Source of the DNA: DASYTH01 sp035762905
GTDB taxonomy: Bacteria; Actinomycetota; Actinomycetes; Mycobacteriales; Pseudonocardiaceae
NCBI RefSeq assembly: GCF_035762905.1
Contig: NZ_DASUCC010000077.1
Coordinates: forward strand, 129,798 to 193,797
Length of the DNA: 64,000 nucleotides
Direction of reading: 5' to 3'
A program made the translations under genes and the position numbers. This document shows, one piece after another, positions 16,467 to 24,337 of this stretch. The number at the start of each line of letters is the position of its first letter. Within the stretch, counting starts at the first letter, position 1. The notes under the pieces are model-generated. The model did not search any database and was not told where the DNA came from. It was given only the letters and a program-made list of their open reading frames with translations.

Positions 16467-17371
16467 TCACGCTCGCCATCGTGTTCGCGGTGCTCGGCGC
16501 CACCCTGTCCGCGGTCGGCGTTCAGTTCCAGGCCGCAGGCGTGCGGGACGAGTCGCGGGATTCCGGGCTGCAACTGCGCGGGTTGGCCCGACTGGCCCGC
16601 AACCCACGCTGGCTGGCCGGGCTCGCCGTGCTCTCGGTGTGCGCGGTGCTGCAGATCCTGGCGCTCGCCCTGGCACCGGTCACCGTGGTGGCGCCGATCG
16701 TGGTGCTCGCCCTTCCGGTCAGCGTGGTGATCAACGCGCGGGCCACCGGGATCCGACTGGACGCCGCCGCGCTGTTCGCGGTGGTGGCCAGCACCGGCGG
16801 CGTCGCGCTGTTCGTGGTGCTGGTCGCCGGTGCGGCGAAGTCCGTGGAGTTCCCGGACAGTGCGGTGCTGCGGGCCGGTGAGATCGTCGCGGTGGCCGTG
16901 CTGGTGCTCGGCGTCGCGGGCGCGCTGCGGCACGGGATCGTGCGGTGCGTGGCGTTCGCCGCGGCCACCGGCTGCGCCTACGGCCTGGTGTCGATCCTGG
17001 TTCGCGACGTCACCTTCGGCTTCCAGCAGGGCGGCCTCTCCGCCGTGTCCCCGCTGGCCATGACCGGTCTGGTGCTGGCGTTCGGTGCCGGATCCTGGCT
17101 GCTCCAACTGGCCTACTCCAGCGGGCCGCCGGATGTGGTGGTGGGTTGCCAGACCGTGCTGAACCCGCTGGTGGCCACGGCGATCGGGATCGGGCTGCTG
17201 GACGAGACCGTGGACGCAGGCGGCTGGCGCGGCCTCGGCCTGGCCGCCGGTGCGCTGGCGGCGATCGCCGGGGTTGCGGTGCTGGCCAGGCATCATCCGG
17301 ACGCGATGCGCCGGGCCGGCGGGTCGAATTCCGGTGCTACGGCGCGCAGTTCCGCCGAACCCGGTGCGTAA
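16463..17371 (+). CDS. DMT-superfamily (EamA/NIPA-like) membrane transporter
   Basis: A 302-residue integral membrane protein with about nine or ten hydrophobic helices and almost no soluble part. The N-terminus IVFAVLGATLSAVGVQFQA and the later CQTVLNPLVATAIGIGLLDE resemble the NIPA/EamA branch of drug/metabolite transporters, where helix pairs are duplicated. The cargo is unknown: NIPA members carry Mg2+, EamA members export metabolites. ATG at 16463 with gaggtgg upstream. Confidence 0.82.
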   Translation: MITLAIVFAVLGATLSAVGVQFQAAGVRDESRDSGLQLRGLARLARNPRWLAGLAVLSVCAVLQILALALAPVTVVAPIVVLALPVSVVINARATGIRLDAAALFAVVASTGGVALFVVLVAGAAKSVEFPDSAVLRAGEIVAVAVLVLGVAGALRHGIVRCVAFAAATGCAYGLVSILVRDVTFGFQQGGLSAVSPLAMTGLVLAFGAGSWLLQLAYSSGPPDVVVGCQTVLNPLVATAIGIGLLDETVDAGGWRGLGLAAGALAAIAGVAVLARHHPDAMRRAGGSNSGATARSSAEPGA

Positions 17372-17446
17372 TGGTGCGCGGCCGTGCCACGATGCCACGA
17401 TCAACGGAGCGTGTCCGACAACTGCGATCAGTACTGGGCGAACGTG

Positions 17447-18427
17447 ATGGCAGCGATACCGATCCCCATTTCCGATGCCGGCGGGCCGGAGCCGGTGGTG
17501 CCGATGACGCGGAACTGGTCCGACGAGATCCCGAGATCCCGGTTCTCCTCCTGGCGGGTACCGGTCGGTGAACGCCTGACCTGGTTACAGGCCGAGCTGG
17601 ACAGCCGGGAGGACGACGACCCGCCCGGCGTGGTCGCCGCGATGGAGATCGCGCACCAGTCGACCAGGGTCCGTACCAACCTGGCCACCTGGTACTCCGG
17701 CTCGGACATCGAACGCTCCTGGCGCGCGCTGCACCTTGCCGAGACCCGGGTGATCGCCACCAGTCCCGACCTGGTCGGCCGCCTGCCCGCCATCCGGGAA
17801 CGCGTCCTTGAGGACCTCGACCCCAAGGACCAACGGGTCCGCGCCCTGCTCGCCGTGCGCTCCACCAACATCGGCGACGTGGAACGCGCCGTCATCGCCG
17901 AAGCCCTGCGCGGCGCCTACGCCACCTCGGACAACTCGCACAGCGCCGTGCGCAGTCTGCGCAACCGGTTGGTGCTCTTCGGCATCCTCATGCTGCTGCT
18001 CAACGTCGTCCTCGGCGTGCTCAGCTCCGTCTTCCCCACGCTGCTTCCGTTGTGTGTCAAGGGCTTCTGCGCCACCGGCGGCAGCACCCCGACCGGCGGC
18101 GACATCTGGCTCATCCAGCTGCTCGGCGCTCTCGGCGGCGCCGTCGCCGTGGTGATCCTGCTGCTGCGGACCCGTCCCTCGGTCGTGGCCTACACCCTCA
18201 CCCCGTACCAGGCCGCGATCAAGATCATGCTCGGCGCGGTGCTCGCCGTGGTCGGCGTCCTCATCACCGCCACCGGCCTGTTCCAGGACGTCATCGCCAA
18301 CCGGCCCGCCCTCCTGGTCGCCGCCCTCGTTCTCGGCTACGCCCAACAGGTCGGCACCCGGTTCCTGGACACCTACGCCGACAACGTCGTCGGCAAGGCC
18401 CAACCCAAAGCCGGCGAGAGCAACTAG
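17447..18427 (+). CDS. Membrane protein with helical cytoplasmic domain, unknown function
   Basis: A 326-residue protein. The first 170 residues are soluble and mostly helical (RLTWLQAELDSREDD, ERSWRALHLAETRVIA). Three clear membrane spans follow near 175-197, 221-240 and 255-277, with a weaker fourth at 287-303. A short external loop between spans 1 and 2 has two cysteines (PLCVKGFCATGG), perhaps a disulfide. Start is uncertain between GTG 17444 and ATG 17447; no strong ribosome site is present. I do not recognise a family. It lies immediately before the first T7SS cassette but in a separate unit (108-bp gap). Confidence 0.75.
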   Translation: MAAIPIPISDAGGPEPVVPMTRNWSDEIPRSRFSSWRVPVGERLTWLQAELDSREDDDPPGVVAAMEIAHQSTRVRTNLATWYSGSDIERSWRALHLAETRVIATSPDLVGRLPAIRERVLEDLDPKDQRVRALLAVRSTNIGDVERAVIAEALRGAYATSDNSHSAVRSLRNRLVLFGILMLLLNVVLGVLSSVFPTLLPLCVKGFCATGGSTPTGGDIWLIQLLGALGGAVAVVILLLRTRPSVVAYTLTPYQAAIKIMLGAVLAVVGVLITATGLFQDVIANRPALLVAALVLGYAQQVGTRFLDTYADNVVGKAQPKAGESN

Positions 18428-18535
18428 TGCCGGATCCACGGATCGTTGCGACGAGCACTCGCCGTCGCCGACGACCTTTGCCACGATCCACGCGTACGGA
18501 CCAATTCCGGGTGTCGATGCCGTTACCCTCAGAGC

Positions 18536-19666
18536 ATGCCTGCGCGCAATGACCGGTACGTCACCGGCGACACCAACTGGGAGACCTACGACCTGGAACA
18601 GCTGGTCGCGATGGTGACCCAGCAGGTCGACCTGCGTGGCCTGATGGGCCTGGCCGACGACTGGCGCTGGACCGGCAACGGGTTGGTCGACGCCGCGCAC
18701 GAGTTGGGTGCCGCGCTGGACGGGCTGATGGAGTTCTGGTCCGGCGCCTCGGCCCGGCAGGCCCGCACCGACGTGGCGCTCAACGCCCAGTGGCTGGCCG
18801 ACCTCGGCGCCACCGCCTACGAGATCGGCAGCCCGGTCGAGGAGGCCGCGGGCGCGTTGAAGGCGGCCCAGGACCAGATGCCGGTGGTGCCGGACGTCGA
18901 CCCGTCGATCGCGCCCGGCTCCGCGCCGGACGGCGCCGCGGTGGGCCAGTTGGCCGGCGGGCCGCTCGGCGCCGCGATCGGCGCCACCGCCGCCGGCACG
19001 CAGAGCGCGGCCGAGGCGGCGCTGGCGGAGGCGGACCTGAAGCGGCAGGCGGTCGAGGCCATGCGCCGGTTCGAGACCGCGGCCATCGGCATCGACGCGG
19101 CCATCCCGCAGTTCGAGGGTCCGGACAACGTGCTGCGCCCGCCGTCGGAGCCGCCCCGCCGAGGGCGCGGGGAGCCGCCGGTGACGATCATCGTGGACCC
19201 GGGCCCCGGGCGGGACTGGGACGACCTGACCGGCCGGGACGACTCCGGCACCGGCGCGGCCCGGCACGAGGGCGGCTCCGGTGGGCGCGGTCTCGACCGC
19301 GGCATCACGGTCGGCGCCGGCGGCGGGTCGGTCGGCGGGCTCGGCCCGACCTTCGCGCCGGGCGGCGGATTCGGCATCGGCGGTGGCGGCGCCGGCGTTG
19401 GTGGTCGTGGGGCCGGCGGCTCGCCCGGCACCGGCGCGGTGCCCACCCCGGAGCGGCTCGCCGGTACGGTGCCGGCCATGAGCGCGGGCGCACTGGCCGA
19501 TCCGGACGGGCGGCACGGCCCGGCCGGCGGGACCCCGATGGCCCCGATGGGCGGGGCCGCCGGGGCCGGTGGCACGGCGGGCGACCACCGCAGGCGGTTC
19601 CCGGTCGACGCGGACGATCCGTTCGGGCTGGAGAAGAAGGCTTCGCCACCGGTGATCGGGCTCTGA
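18536..19666 (+). CDS. PPE-like WXG-domain T7SS substrate with Gly/Pro-rich tail, cassette 1
   Basis: A 376-residue protein. The helical N-terminal domain (1-190) carries the hairpin motif W68-S-G70 (MEFWSGASARQ), like WXG100 and PPE proteins. A glycine-zipper hydrophobic stretch GGPLGAAIGATAAG follows near 140-153, then a long Gly/Pro/Asp-rich linker (195-350). The C-terminus ends FPVDADDPFG...SPPVIGL, nearly the same as the cassette 2 protein. The next two genes encode a PE-like protein and an EspG-like chaperone, so export as a PE-PPE-type heterodimer is likely. No YxxxD signal is seen in this member. Confidence 0.8.
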   Translation: MPARNDRYVTGDTNWETYDLEQLVAMVTQQVDLRGLMGLADDWRWTGNGLVDAAHELGAALDGLMEFWSGASARQARTDVALNAQWLADLGATAYEIGSPVEEAAGALKAAQDQMPVVPDVDPSIAPGSAPDGAAVGQLAGGPLGAAIGATAAGTQSAAEAALAEADLKRQAVEAMRRFETAAIGIDAAIPQFEGPDNVLRPPSEPPRRGRGEPPVTIIVDPGPGRDWDDLTGRDDSGTGAARHEGGSGGRGLDRGITVGAGGGSVGGLGPTFAPGGGFGIGGGGAGVGGRGAGGSPGTGAVPTPERLAGTVPAMSAGALADPDGRHGPAGGTPMAPMGGAAGAGGTAGDHRRRFPVDADDPFGLEKKASPPVIGL

Positions 19667-19690
19667 GTGGAACACGAAGGAATGACGGTC

Positions 19691-20197
19691 ATGGAGAACG
19701 AGACGCCGGACATCGGAACGCTGCGGGGTCAGCTGGCCGCCGAGGCGGTCAACACACCGCCGGCACCGCCGCCGATGCCGACCGCGAGCAAGCCGATGGC
19801 CGACCGGTCGACCGCCGCCGCGGTCGAGCCGGAGCCGTCCGGCGGCTGGTCGATCGACCCGTACTCGATGCGCGCGTTCGTCCGCTCGATCGACCAGGTC
19901 CGGGAGTGGCTGCGGGTGGTGGGCGAGCGGGTCGAGGGAATGCAGTCGGACGAGTACACGCCGAAGCTCGGGACCAGCCCGGTGGCCACCCAGTTGGAGC
20001 GCAAGTTCGCCGACCGGCTGGACGCCGCCCTTGACAACCCGCAGCGCCCGACCACTGGCGGCCTGCGCCCGATGCTGAGCGAGGCCATGCGCCGGATGGA
20101 GGCGTTCGTCGCCACCGCGGAGGCCGCCCTGCGCGACTACCGCGAGCAGGACCAGGAGGCCGCGAACCGGATCGACCGGGCCGGCCAGGCGGGTTGA
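19691..20197 (+). CDS. PE-like helical T7SS substrate with YxxxD signal, cassette 1
   Basis: A 168-residue protein from ATG 19691, chosen because gaagga lies 9 nt upstream; GTG 19667 or ATG 19682 would lengthen it. A disordered Pro/Ala-rich head (residues 15-50) precedes two amphipathic helices: SGGWSIDPYSMRAFVRSIDQ to EGM, and the segment after the conserved KLGTSPVATQL. The second helix ends in Y150REQD154, matching the general T7SS export signal YxxxD/E. The domain is clearly similar to the 120-residue protein of cassette 2 (LGTSPVG shared). It probably pairs with the PPE-like protein encoded just upstream. Confidence 0.8.
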   Translation: MENETPDIGTLRGQLAAEAVNTPPAPPPMPTASKPMADRSTAAAVEPEPSGGWSIDPYSMRAFVRSIDQVREWLRVVGERVEGMQSDEYTPKLGTSPVATQLERKFADRLDAALDNPQRPTTGGLRPMLSEAMRRMEAFVATAEAALRDYREQDQEAANRIDRAGQAG

Positions 20198-20207
20198 TCG
20201 CACGACA

Positions 20208-21014
20208 ATGACGCTGGGAGACGGGTTCGACGCGTCGCTGGACGTCGTCGAGATGGACCTGCTGTGCACATTCGCCGGCGTGCCGGCGCCGTTCCCGCTG
20301 CGGGTGCCGTCGGTGGGCGCCGACGGCACCGAGCGCCGGGCGCTGTTCGGCGCCGCCCGGGACCGGCTGACCGCCCGCGGTCTGGCCGACCATCGGGGGC
20401 CGTGCGGGGTCGCCGAGGAGTTCGTGCGCCTGCTGCGGTCCAGCCGGGCATCCCTCGATCTGCTGCTCACCATGGGGGTGGACCGGCTGGGCGCGGTGCT
20501 GCTCGGGGTGAACGGCGCCGCGCTGCTCGCGGTGACCGAGCCGGACGCCGACGAGCTGTTCACCGGGCTGGTCGCGCTGCCCATCGACGACGCCGTGGAC
20601 GAGCTGCTGCGGTTGCTACCCGAGCTGGACGCGGCCATGACCACCCCGTTCACCCTGCCGCGGCGCGCGGTCGGCCAGGTGTACGCCGTGCTGATGGACC
20701 GGGCCAGGAGTCGCCGGGGCTGGCTCGAGGCGCACGAGTTGGACGAGCTGCTCGGCGCGCACGGGATCGACGAGCGGCTGGCCCGCCGGATGAGCACCGC
20801 CCTGCAGCCGGTACTCGGCAACGGCCAGGCCGGACTGTCCGAACGGCGCGGTTACGCCGGGGCCTGGCGGCGGGTCGGGGCCGAGCTGCGCTGGCTGGAC
20901 ACCGAGCACGGCCGCTACAAGCTCGGCGGCGATGCGGAATGGACAAGTGTGAACCCGTTGTTCGCCAACGAGTTGTATGCCTCGATCCGCCATTTGGCGG
21001 CAGTGATCGGCTAG
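20208..21014 (+). CDS. EspG-like T7SS chaperone, cassette 1
   Basis: A 268-residue protein of the ESX secretion-associated EspG family. Diagnostic parts are VVEMDLLCTFAGVPAPFPLRV near the start, the central ALLAVTEPD sheet edge, and the C-terminal GNGQAGLSERRGYAGAWRRV plus LRWLDTEHGRYKL, shared with cassette 2. In mycobacteria EspG binds the tip of the PPE protein and delivers PE-PPE dimers to their own ESX system. It follows its PE-like neighbour by 10 bp. It is truncated relative to some mycobacterial EspGs (about 280-300 residues) but complete at both ends. Confidence 0.86.
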   Translation: MTLGDGFDASLDVVEMDLLCTFAGVPAPFPLRVPSVGADGTERRALFGAARDRLTARGLADHRGPCGVAEEFVRLLRSSRASLDLLLTMGVDRLGAVLLGVNGAALLAVTEPDADELFTGLVALPIDDAVDELLRLLPELDAAMTTPFTLPRRAVGQVYAVLMDRARSRRGWLEAHELDELLGAHGIDERLARRMSTALQPVLGNGQAGLSERRGYAGAWRRVGAELRWLDTEHGRYKLGGDAEWTSVNPLFANELYASIRHLAAVIG

Positions 21015-21111
21015 GTTCGCAACCTGTTCAACCGATTCGGTGCCCGCTGTCGGTCCGATCCGATAACGTAACGGTCGGAAGCGACGATTTGTCACCGAGT
21101 GGGGTCACCAC

Positions 21112-22899
21112 ATGGCCATCTTTGACTTAGGCGCGGTGTTCGCGAGTCTGCGGCAGACGGCGGCCAACGCACAAGCCGAAGCCGAGCGTGAACGGCGCGA
21201 GCGGCGCCAGTACAACGACCGCTGGGTCACCGGCGGCGTGCACTGGGACGGGTACGGGCTCGAGACACTGATCAAGATGGTGGCCGAACGGGCCAGCCCC
21301 AACCAGCTCGACGCGCTGGCCGGCGAATGGCGCCGGCACGGTAGCTCGGTCACCCAGGCCTCGGCGGACCTGCAGCGCTCGCTGAACACCCTGATGCAGT
21401 TCTGGTCCGGTTCGAGTGCGGTCGAGGCCAACCAGATCGTGACCAACAACGCGGTCTGGATGGGCGAGCTCGGCGACACCGCGGCGCAGATGGCCGACCC
21501 GATCCAGGACGCGGGCGGGGCGCTGCGGTCGGCGCAGAGCACCATGCCCGGCAAGCCGAATGATGCCTGGTACATGGGCGCCGGCGGCGGCGCGCTGGCC
21601 GGCTTCGCGGTCGCCGGTCCGATCGGCGCGGCGTTCGGCGCCGCCATCGGCGGCATCGCCAGCGCGTTCGGTTTCGGCAGCAGCAAGAAGAAGCTCAAGC
21701 GCAAGGCCGTGCAGACGATGCAGCGCTACGAGACCGCGCTGCTCGGCATCGACGGGACCACCCCGCAGTTCGGTCTGCCGTCCAACGGCACCAACCCCGG
21801 TCCCGGCCAGGGCGCCAACCCCGGGCCCGGCGTCGGCACGCCGGGGACCGGTCCGACCCCGCCCGGCGGCACGGGTCCGGACCTGCGTCCCGGTGTCGGC
21901 GGGCCGGGGATCGGCACGATTCCCTCGTTCACCGATGGTCCCGAGCCGCGCTGGCGCGGGCTGACCCCGCCGCCACCGTTCGGCGGTATGAACCCGATTC
22001 CCGGCGGCGGTGGCCTGCCGGGCACCGGCCTCGGCGGTTTTCCCGGCGGGTTCCTGCCCCCGGGCCGGGGCGTCGGAACGCCCGGATCCCGCGGTCCCGG
22101 GCTGGGCGCGGTGCCGCCCGGCCGCAGCGGCACATCCGGTGGCCGGGGTGGCGTCGGCCGCGGCGGGGTGCCGGGTGGCATCGGTGCCGGTGGACGCGGC
22201 GGCACGACCGGCCGGGGCGGTGCCGCCGGTCGCGGTGGCGTCGGCGGGGTCGGCGCGGGTGGCCGGGGTACCGGTGGCACCCGCGCGGCGGGTGCCGGCC
22301 GGGCGGGTCTGGCCGGTCGTGGCGGGCTGCCCGGTGGCGGCATGGGTGCCGGGGCCGGTGCGGGTCGCGGTGGCGCGGGCAAGGACCGGGAGCACAAGCG
22401 GCGCCCCGGTCTCGAGGTGGACGGCACCGATCTGGTCGGTGGCCCGGACAGCTACGGCCCCGGCGGGTTGGGTGCGCGCGGCGGAACGACCGCCTCGGGT
22501 GCCGGCCGGGCCGGTATGGCCGGTCGTGGTGGCATGCCGGCCGGCGGTATGGGTGCCGGTGCGGGTCGCGGTGGCGCGGGCAAGGACCGTGAGCACAAGC
22601 GCCGTCCCGGCCTCGATGTGGACGGCAGCTCGGACCTGATGGGCGGCATGGAGAGCTACGGCCCGGGCGGTGGGCCCGGCGGCCGCGGCGGGATCGGCGC
22701 CGACGCCGAGCGCGGCGGTGCGCGCGGCCGGTTCGGTCGCGGCGGTGCGCTCGACCCGCACGGGTCGGGCTACGGCGCGCCCGGGGCCGCCGGTGCGCGG
22801 GACGAAGAGGACGACGAGCACGTGCGCAAGTTCCCGGTCGAGGAGGATCCCTTCTCGTCCTCGGACCTGAAGGCCGCGCCGCCGGTCATCGGCCTGTAG
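21112..22899 (+). CDS. PPE-like WXG-domain T7SS substrate with long glycine-rich tail, cassette 2
   Basis: A 595-residue paralogue of the 376-residue protein. The N-terminal helical domain has W98-S-G100 (LMQFWSGSSAVEAN) and a glycine-zipper stretch (GGALAGFAVAGPIGAAFG). From about residue 225 it is Gly/Pro/Arg-rich, with a direct internal duplication 69 codons apart containing GGAGKDREHKRRPGL. It ends FPVEEDPFSSSDLKAAPPVIGL in pattern, matching the cassette 1 tail. ATG at 21112 with no strong ribosome site. Probably exported with the 120-residue protein that follows. Confidence 0.8.
   Translation: MAIFDLGAVFASLRQTAANAQAEAERERRERRQYNDRWVTGGVHWDGYGLETLIKMVAERASPNQLDALAGEWRRHGSSVTQASADLQRSLNTLMQFWSGSSAVEANQIVTNNAVWMGELGDTAAQMADPIQDAGGALRSAQSTMPGKPNDAWYMGAGGGALAGFAVAGPIGAAFGAAIGGIASAFGFGSSKKKLKRKAVQTMQRYETALLGIDGTTPQFGLPSNGTNPGPGQGANPGPGVGTPGTGPTPPGGTGPDLRPGVGGPGIGTIPSFTDGPEPRWRGLTPPPPFGGMNPIPGGGGLPGTGLGGFPGGFLPPGRGVGTPGSRGPGLGAVPPGRSGTSGGRGGVGRGGVPGGIGAGGRGGTTGRGGAAGRGGVGGVGAGGRGTGGTRAAGAGRAGLAGRGGLPGGGMGAGAGAGRGGAGKDREHKRRPGLEVDGTDLVGGPDSYGPGGLGARGGTTASGAGRAGMAGRGGMPAGGMGAGAGRGGAGKDREHKRRPGLDVDGSSDLMGGMESYGPGGGPGGRGGIGADAERGGARGRFGRGGALDPHGSGYGAPGAAGARDEEDDEHVRKFPVEEDPFSSSDLKAAPPVIGL
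22291..22660 (+). repeat. Internal direct duplication in the cassette 2 PPE-like gene
   Basis: Two segments starting at 22291 and 22498 (207 bp, 69 codons apart) share most of their first 100 bases and encode the same block: AGRAG(L/M)AGRGG, then GGMGAGAGRGGAGKD and KRRPGL(E/D)VDG. The duplication is in frame. It lengthens the low-complexity tail without touching the helical export domain. Confidence 0.8.
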
Positions 22900-22918
22900 A
22901 CGCGAGGAGGAAAGACAG

Positions 22919-23281
22919 ATGTACCTCGAGGAGCAGAGCGCCGGTGGCGCGATGGCCCCGGGCAGCGGTTGGCAGGTCGATGCCGATCAGGTGCGTGCCT
23001 TCGCGGCCGCGGTCGCGCAGGTCCGGGCCAACCTCGACGCGGTGTCCACCGAGGTGACCGACATGGGCGACCCGAGCCTCGCCCCGATGCTCGGCACCAG
23101 CCCGGTCGGCCAGGAGCTGTCCGAGAAGTTCACCGACCGGCTTGGCGGCACGGGCGGGCTGCGCGGGCAGCTCGAGGTGGCCCTGAAGAACATGGAGGAG
23201 TTCGTCGCCAGCGCCGAGCGCACGGTGGCGGCCTACGAGCAGACCGACGCCGACGGCGCCGGCAACTACCGGTACAGCTGA
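22919..23281 (+). CDS. PE-like helical T7SS substrate with YxxxD signal, cassette 2
   Basis: A 120-residue protein from ATG 22919 with a strong ribosome site (gaggaggaaag). Two amphipathic helices flank the conserved MLGTSPVGQELSEKF; the second ends in Y106EQTD110, a YxxxD export signal. It lacks the proline-rich head of the cassette 1 homologue. It is 19 bp after the PPE-like gene and 3 bp before the EspG-like gene, so the three form one unit. Size and signal placement fit a PE protein, but the PE dipeptide itself is not present near the N-terminus. Confidence 0.82.
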   Translation: MYLEEQSAGGAMAPGSGWQVDADQVRAFAAAVAQVRANLDAVSTEVTDMGDPSLAPMLGTSPVGQELSEKFTDRLGGTGGLRGQLEVALKNMEEFVASAERTVAAYEQTDADGAGNYRYS

Positions 23282-23284
23282 TCG

Positions 23285-24139
23285 ATGGCGACAGGGGTGG
23301 ACCGGGGGCACGCGCTGCATCCGGTCGAGGTCGAGCTGCTGTGCACGTTCGCCGAGGTGGCCGCGCCGTTCCCGCTGGAGGTGCCGTCCTCCGGGGTGAC
23401 CGACGTGGAGCGCCTGGTGATGTACGGCGGCGCGCGGGAGCTGATGACCGAGCGGGGCCTTGCCGACGAGGCGGGCCCGCTCGGCGTCGCCGATGACTTC
23501 GTCTACCTGCTGCGCAACGCCACCGGTGTACTGGACCTGGTGCTCGCCGAAGAACGCGCCACGTTCGGCGCGGTGGTGCTGAGCTACCGGGACGAGGCGC
23601 TGCTGGTCACCCAGGACATGACCGACCCGGAGCGGACGATCATGATGATCCCCGGGTCCCTCGACGACCTCGTCGAGGAGCTGATCCACCTCATCCCCGC
23701 GACGGACGCCGCCAACAGCGCCCCGTTCAGCCTGCCTCGCGCGGCGATCGAGAACGCCTACAACGAAATGCGCCAGCGGATCCCCGAACCCGCCAACCCG
23801 TCGTCCGATCTGGACACCACGGTGGAGATCCGCCGCCCACCACAATGCATGCAGACCGATGAGATCGACGACCTGCTCAGCGCGCACGGCATCGACGAGC
23901 GCACGGTCCGCCGGATGGTCTCGCACCTGCAACCCGTGCGCGGCAACGGCCAGGCCGGCCTCGCCAAACGCGACAACACCGAGGACCAGTGGCACCGCCA
24001 CGGCGAAGAACTCCGCTGGCTCGACACCCAACGCGGCCGCTTTCGGCTGGCCGAAGACGGCGACTGGATGAGCGTCAACCCCCTCCCCACCGACGACCTC
24101 CGCTCCGCCCTCCGCCGCCTGGCCGCCACCATCCGCTAA
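23285..24139 (+). CDS. EspG-like T7SS chaperone, cassette 2
   Basis: A 284-residue EspG-family protein, paralogous to the one in cassette 1. It opens with HPVEVELLCTFAEVAAPFPL and ends with the shared GNGQAGLAKRD, ELRWLDTQRGRFRLAEDGDW block. It carries an extra loop near 160-185 (EPANPSSDLDTTVEIRRPP). It should recognise the PPE-like protein of its own cassette. The stop lies 198 bp from the converging mycP; that gap contains repeat copy A. Confidence 0.88.
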   Translation: MATGVDRGHALHPVEVELLCTFAEVAAPFPLEVPSSGVTDVERLVMYGGARELMTERGLADEAGPLGVADDFVYLLRNATGVLDLVLAEERATFGAVVLSYRDEALLVTQDMTDPERTIMMIPGSLDDLVEELIHLIPATDAANSAPFSLPRAAIENAYNEMRQRIPEPANPSSDLDTTVEIRRPPQCMQTDEIDDLLSAHGIDERTVRRMVSHLQPVRGNGQAGLAKRDNTEDQWHRHGEELRWLDTQRGRFRLAEDGDWMSVNPLPTDDLRSALRRLAATIR

Positions 24140-24226
24140 TAACCCGCCTCTCCGGAATGACCCCCCTGCCACGCCCGGCAACCCGGCTGCCCGAGGCGGG
24201 ATCGGGTGCAAGAAGTCCCGGCCCCC

Positions 24227-24335
24227 CAACCAACGCAACCTCAGGGGCACCGTGACGGCACCCAGCCACACTCAACCCGCGAACCGCACCACCGGCTGGA
24301 ACGCAACAACAGCAGTAAAACCCGGAGAGGCGGAC
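24227..24335. repeat. Dispersed intergenic repeat, copy A
   Basis: About 109 bp nearly the same as 60010-60119. Shared blocks include acctcaggggcaccgtgacg, cagccaca, gctggaacg and aacagcagt, ending cggag then gcggac. It fills most of the space between the converging espG-like gene and mycP and ends 2 bp before the mycP stop codon, so it would be the mycP 3' UTR. Its centre forms an imperfect hairpin around ggggcaccg / cggcaccc. The two copies are about 80 percent alike by eye. Confidence 0.88.
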
Positions 24336-24337
24336 GG

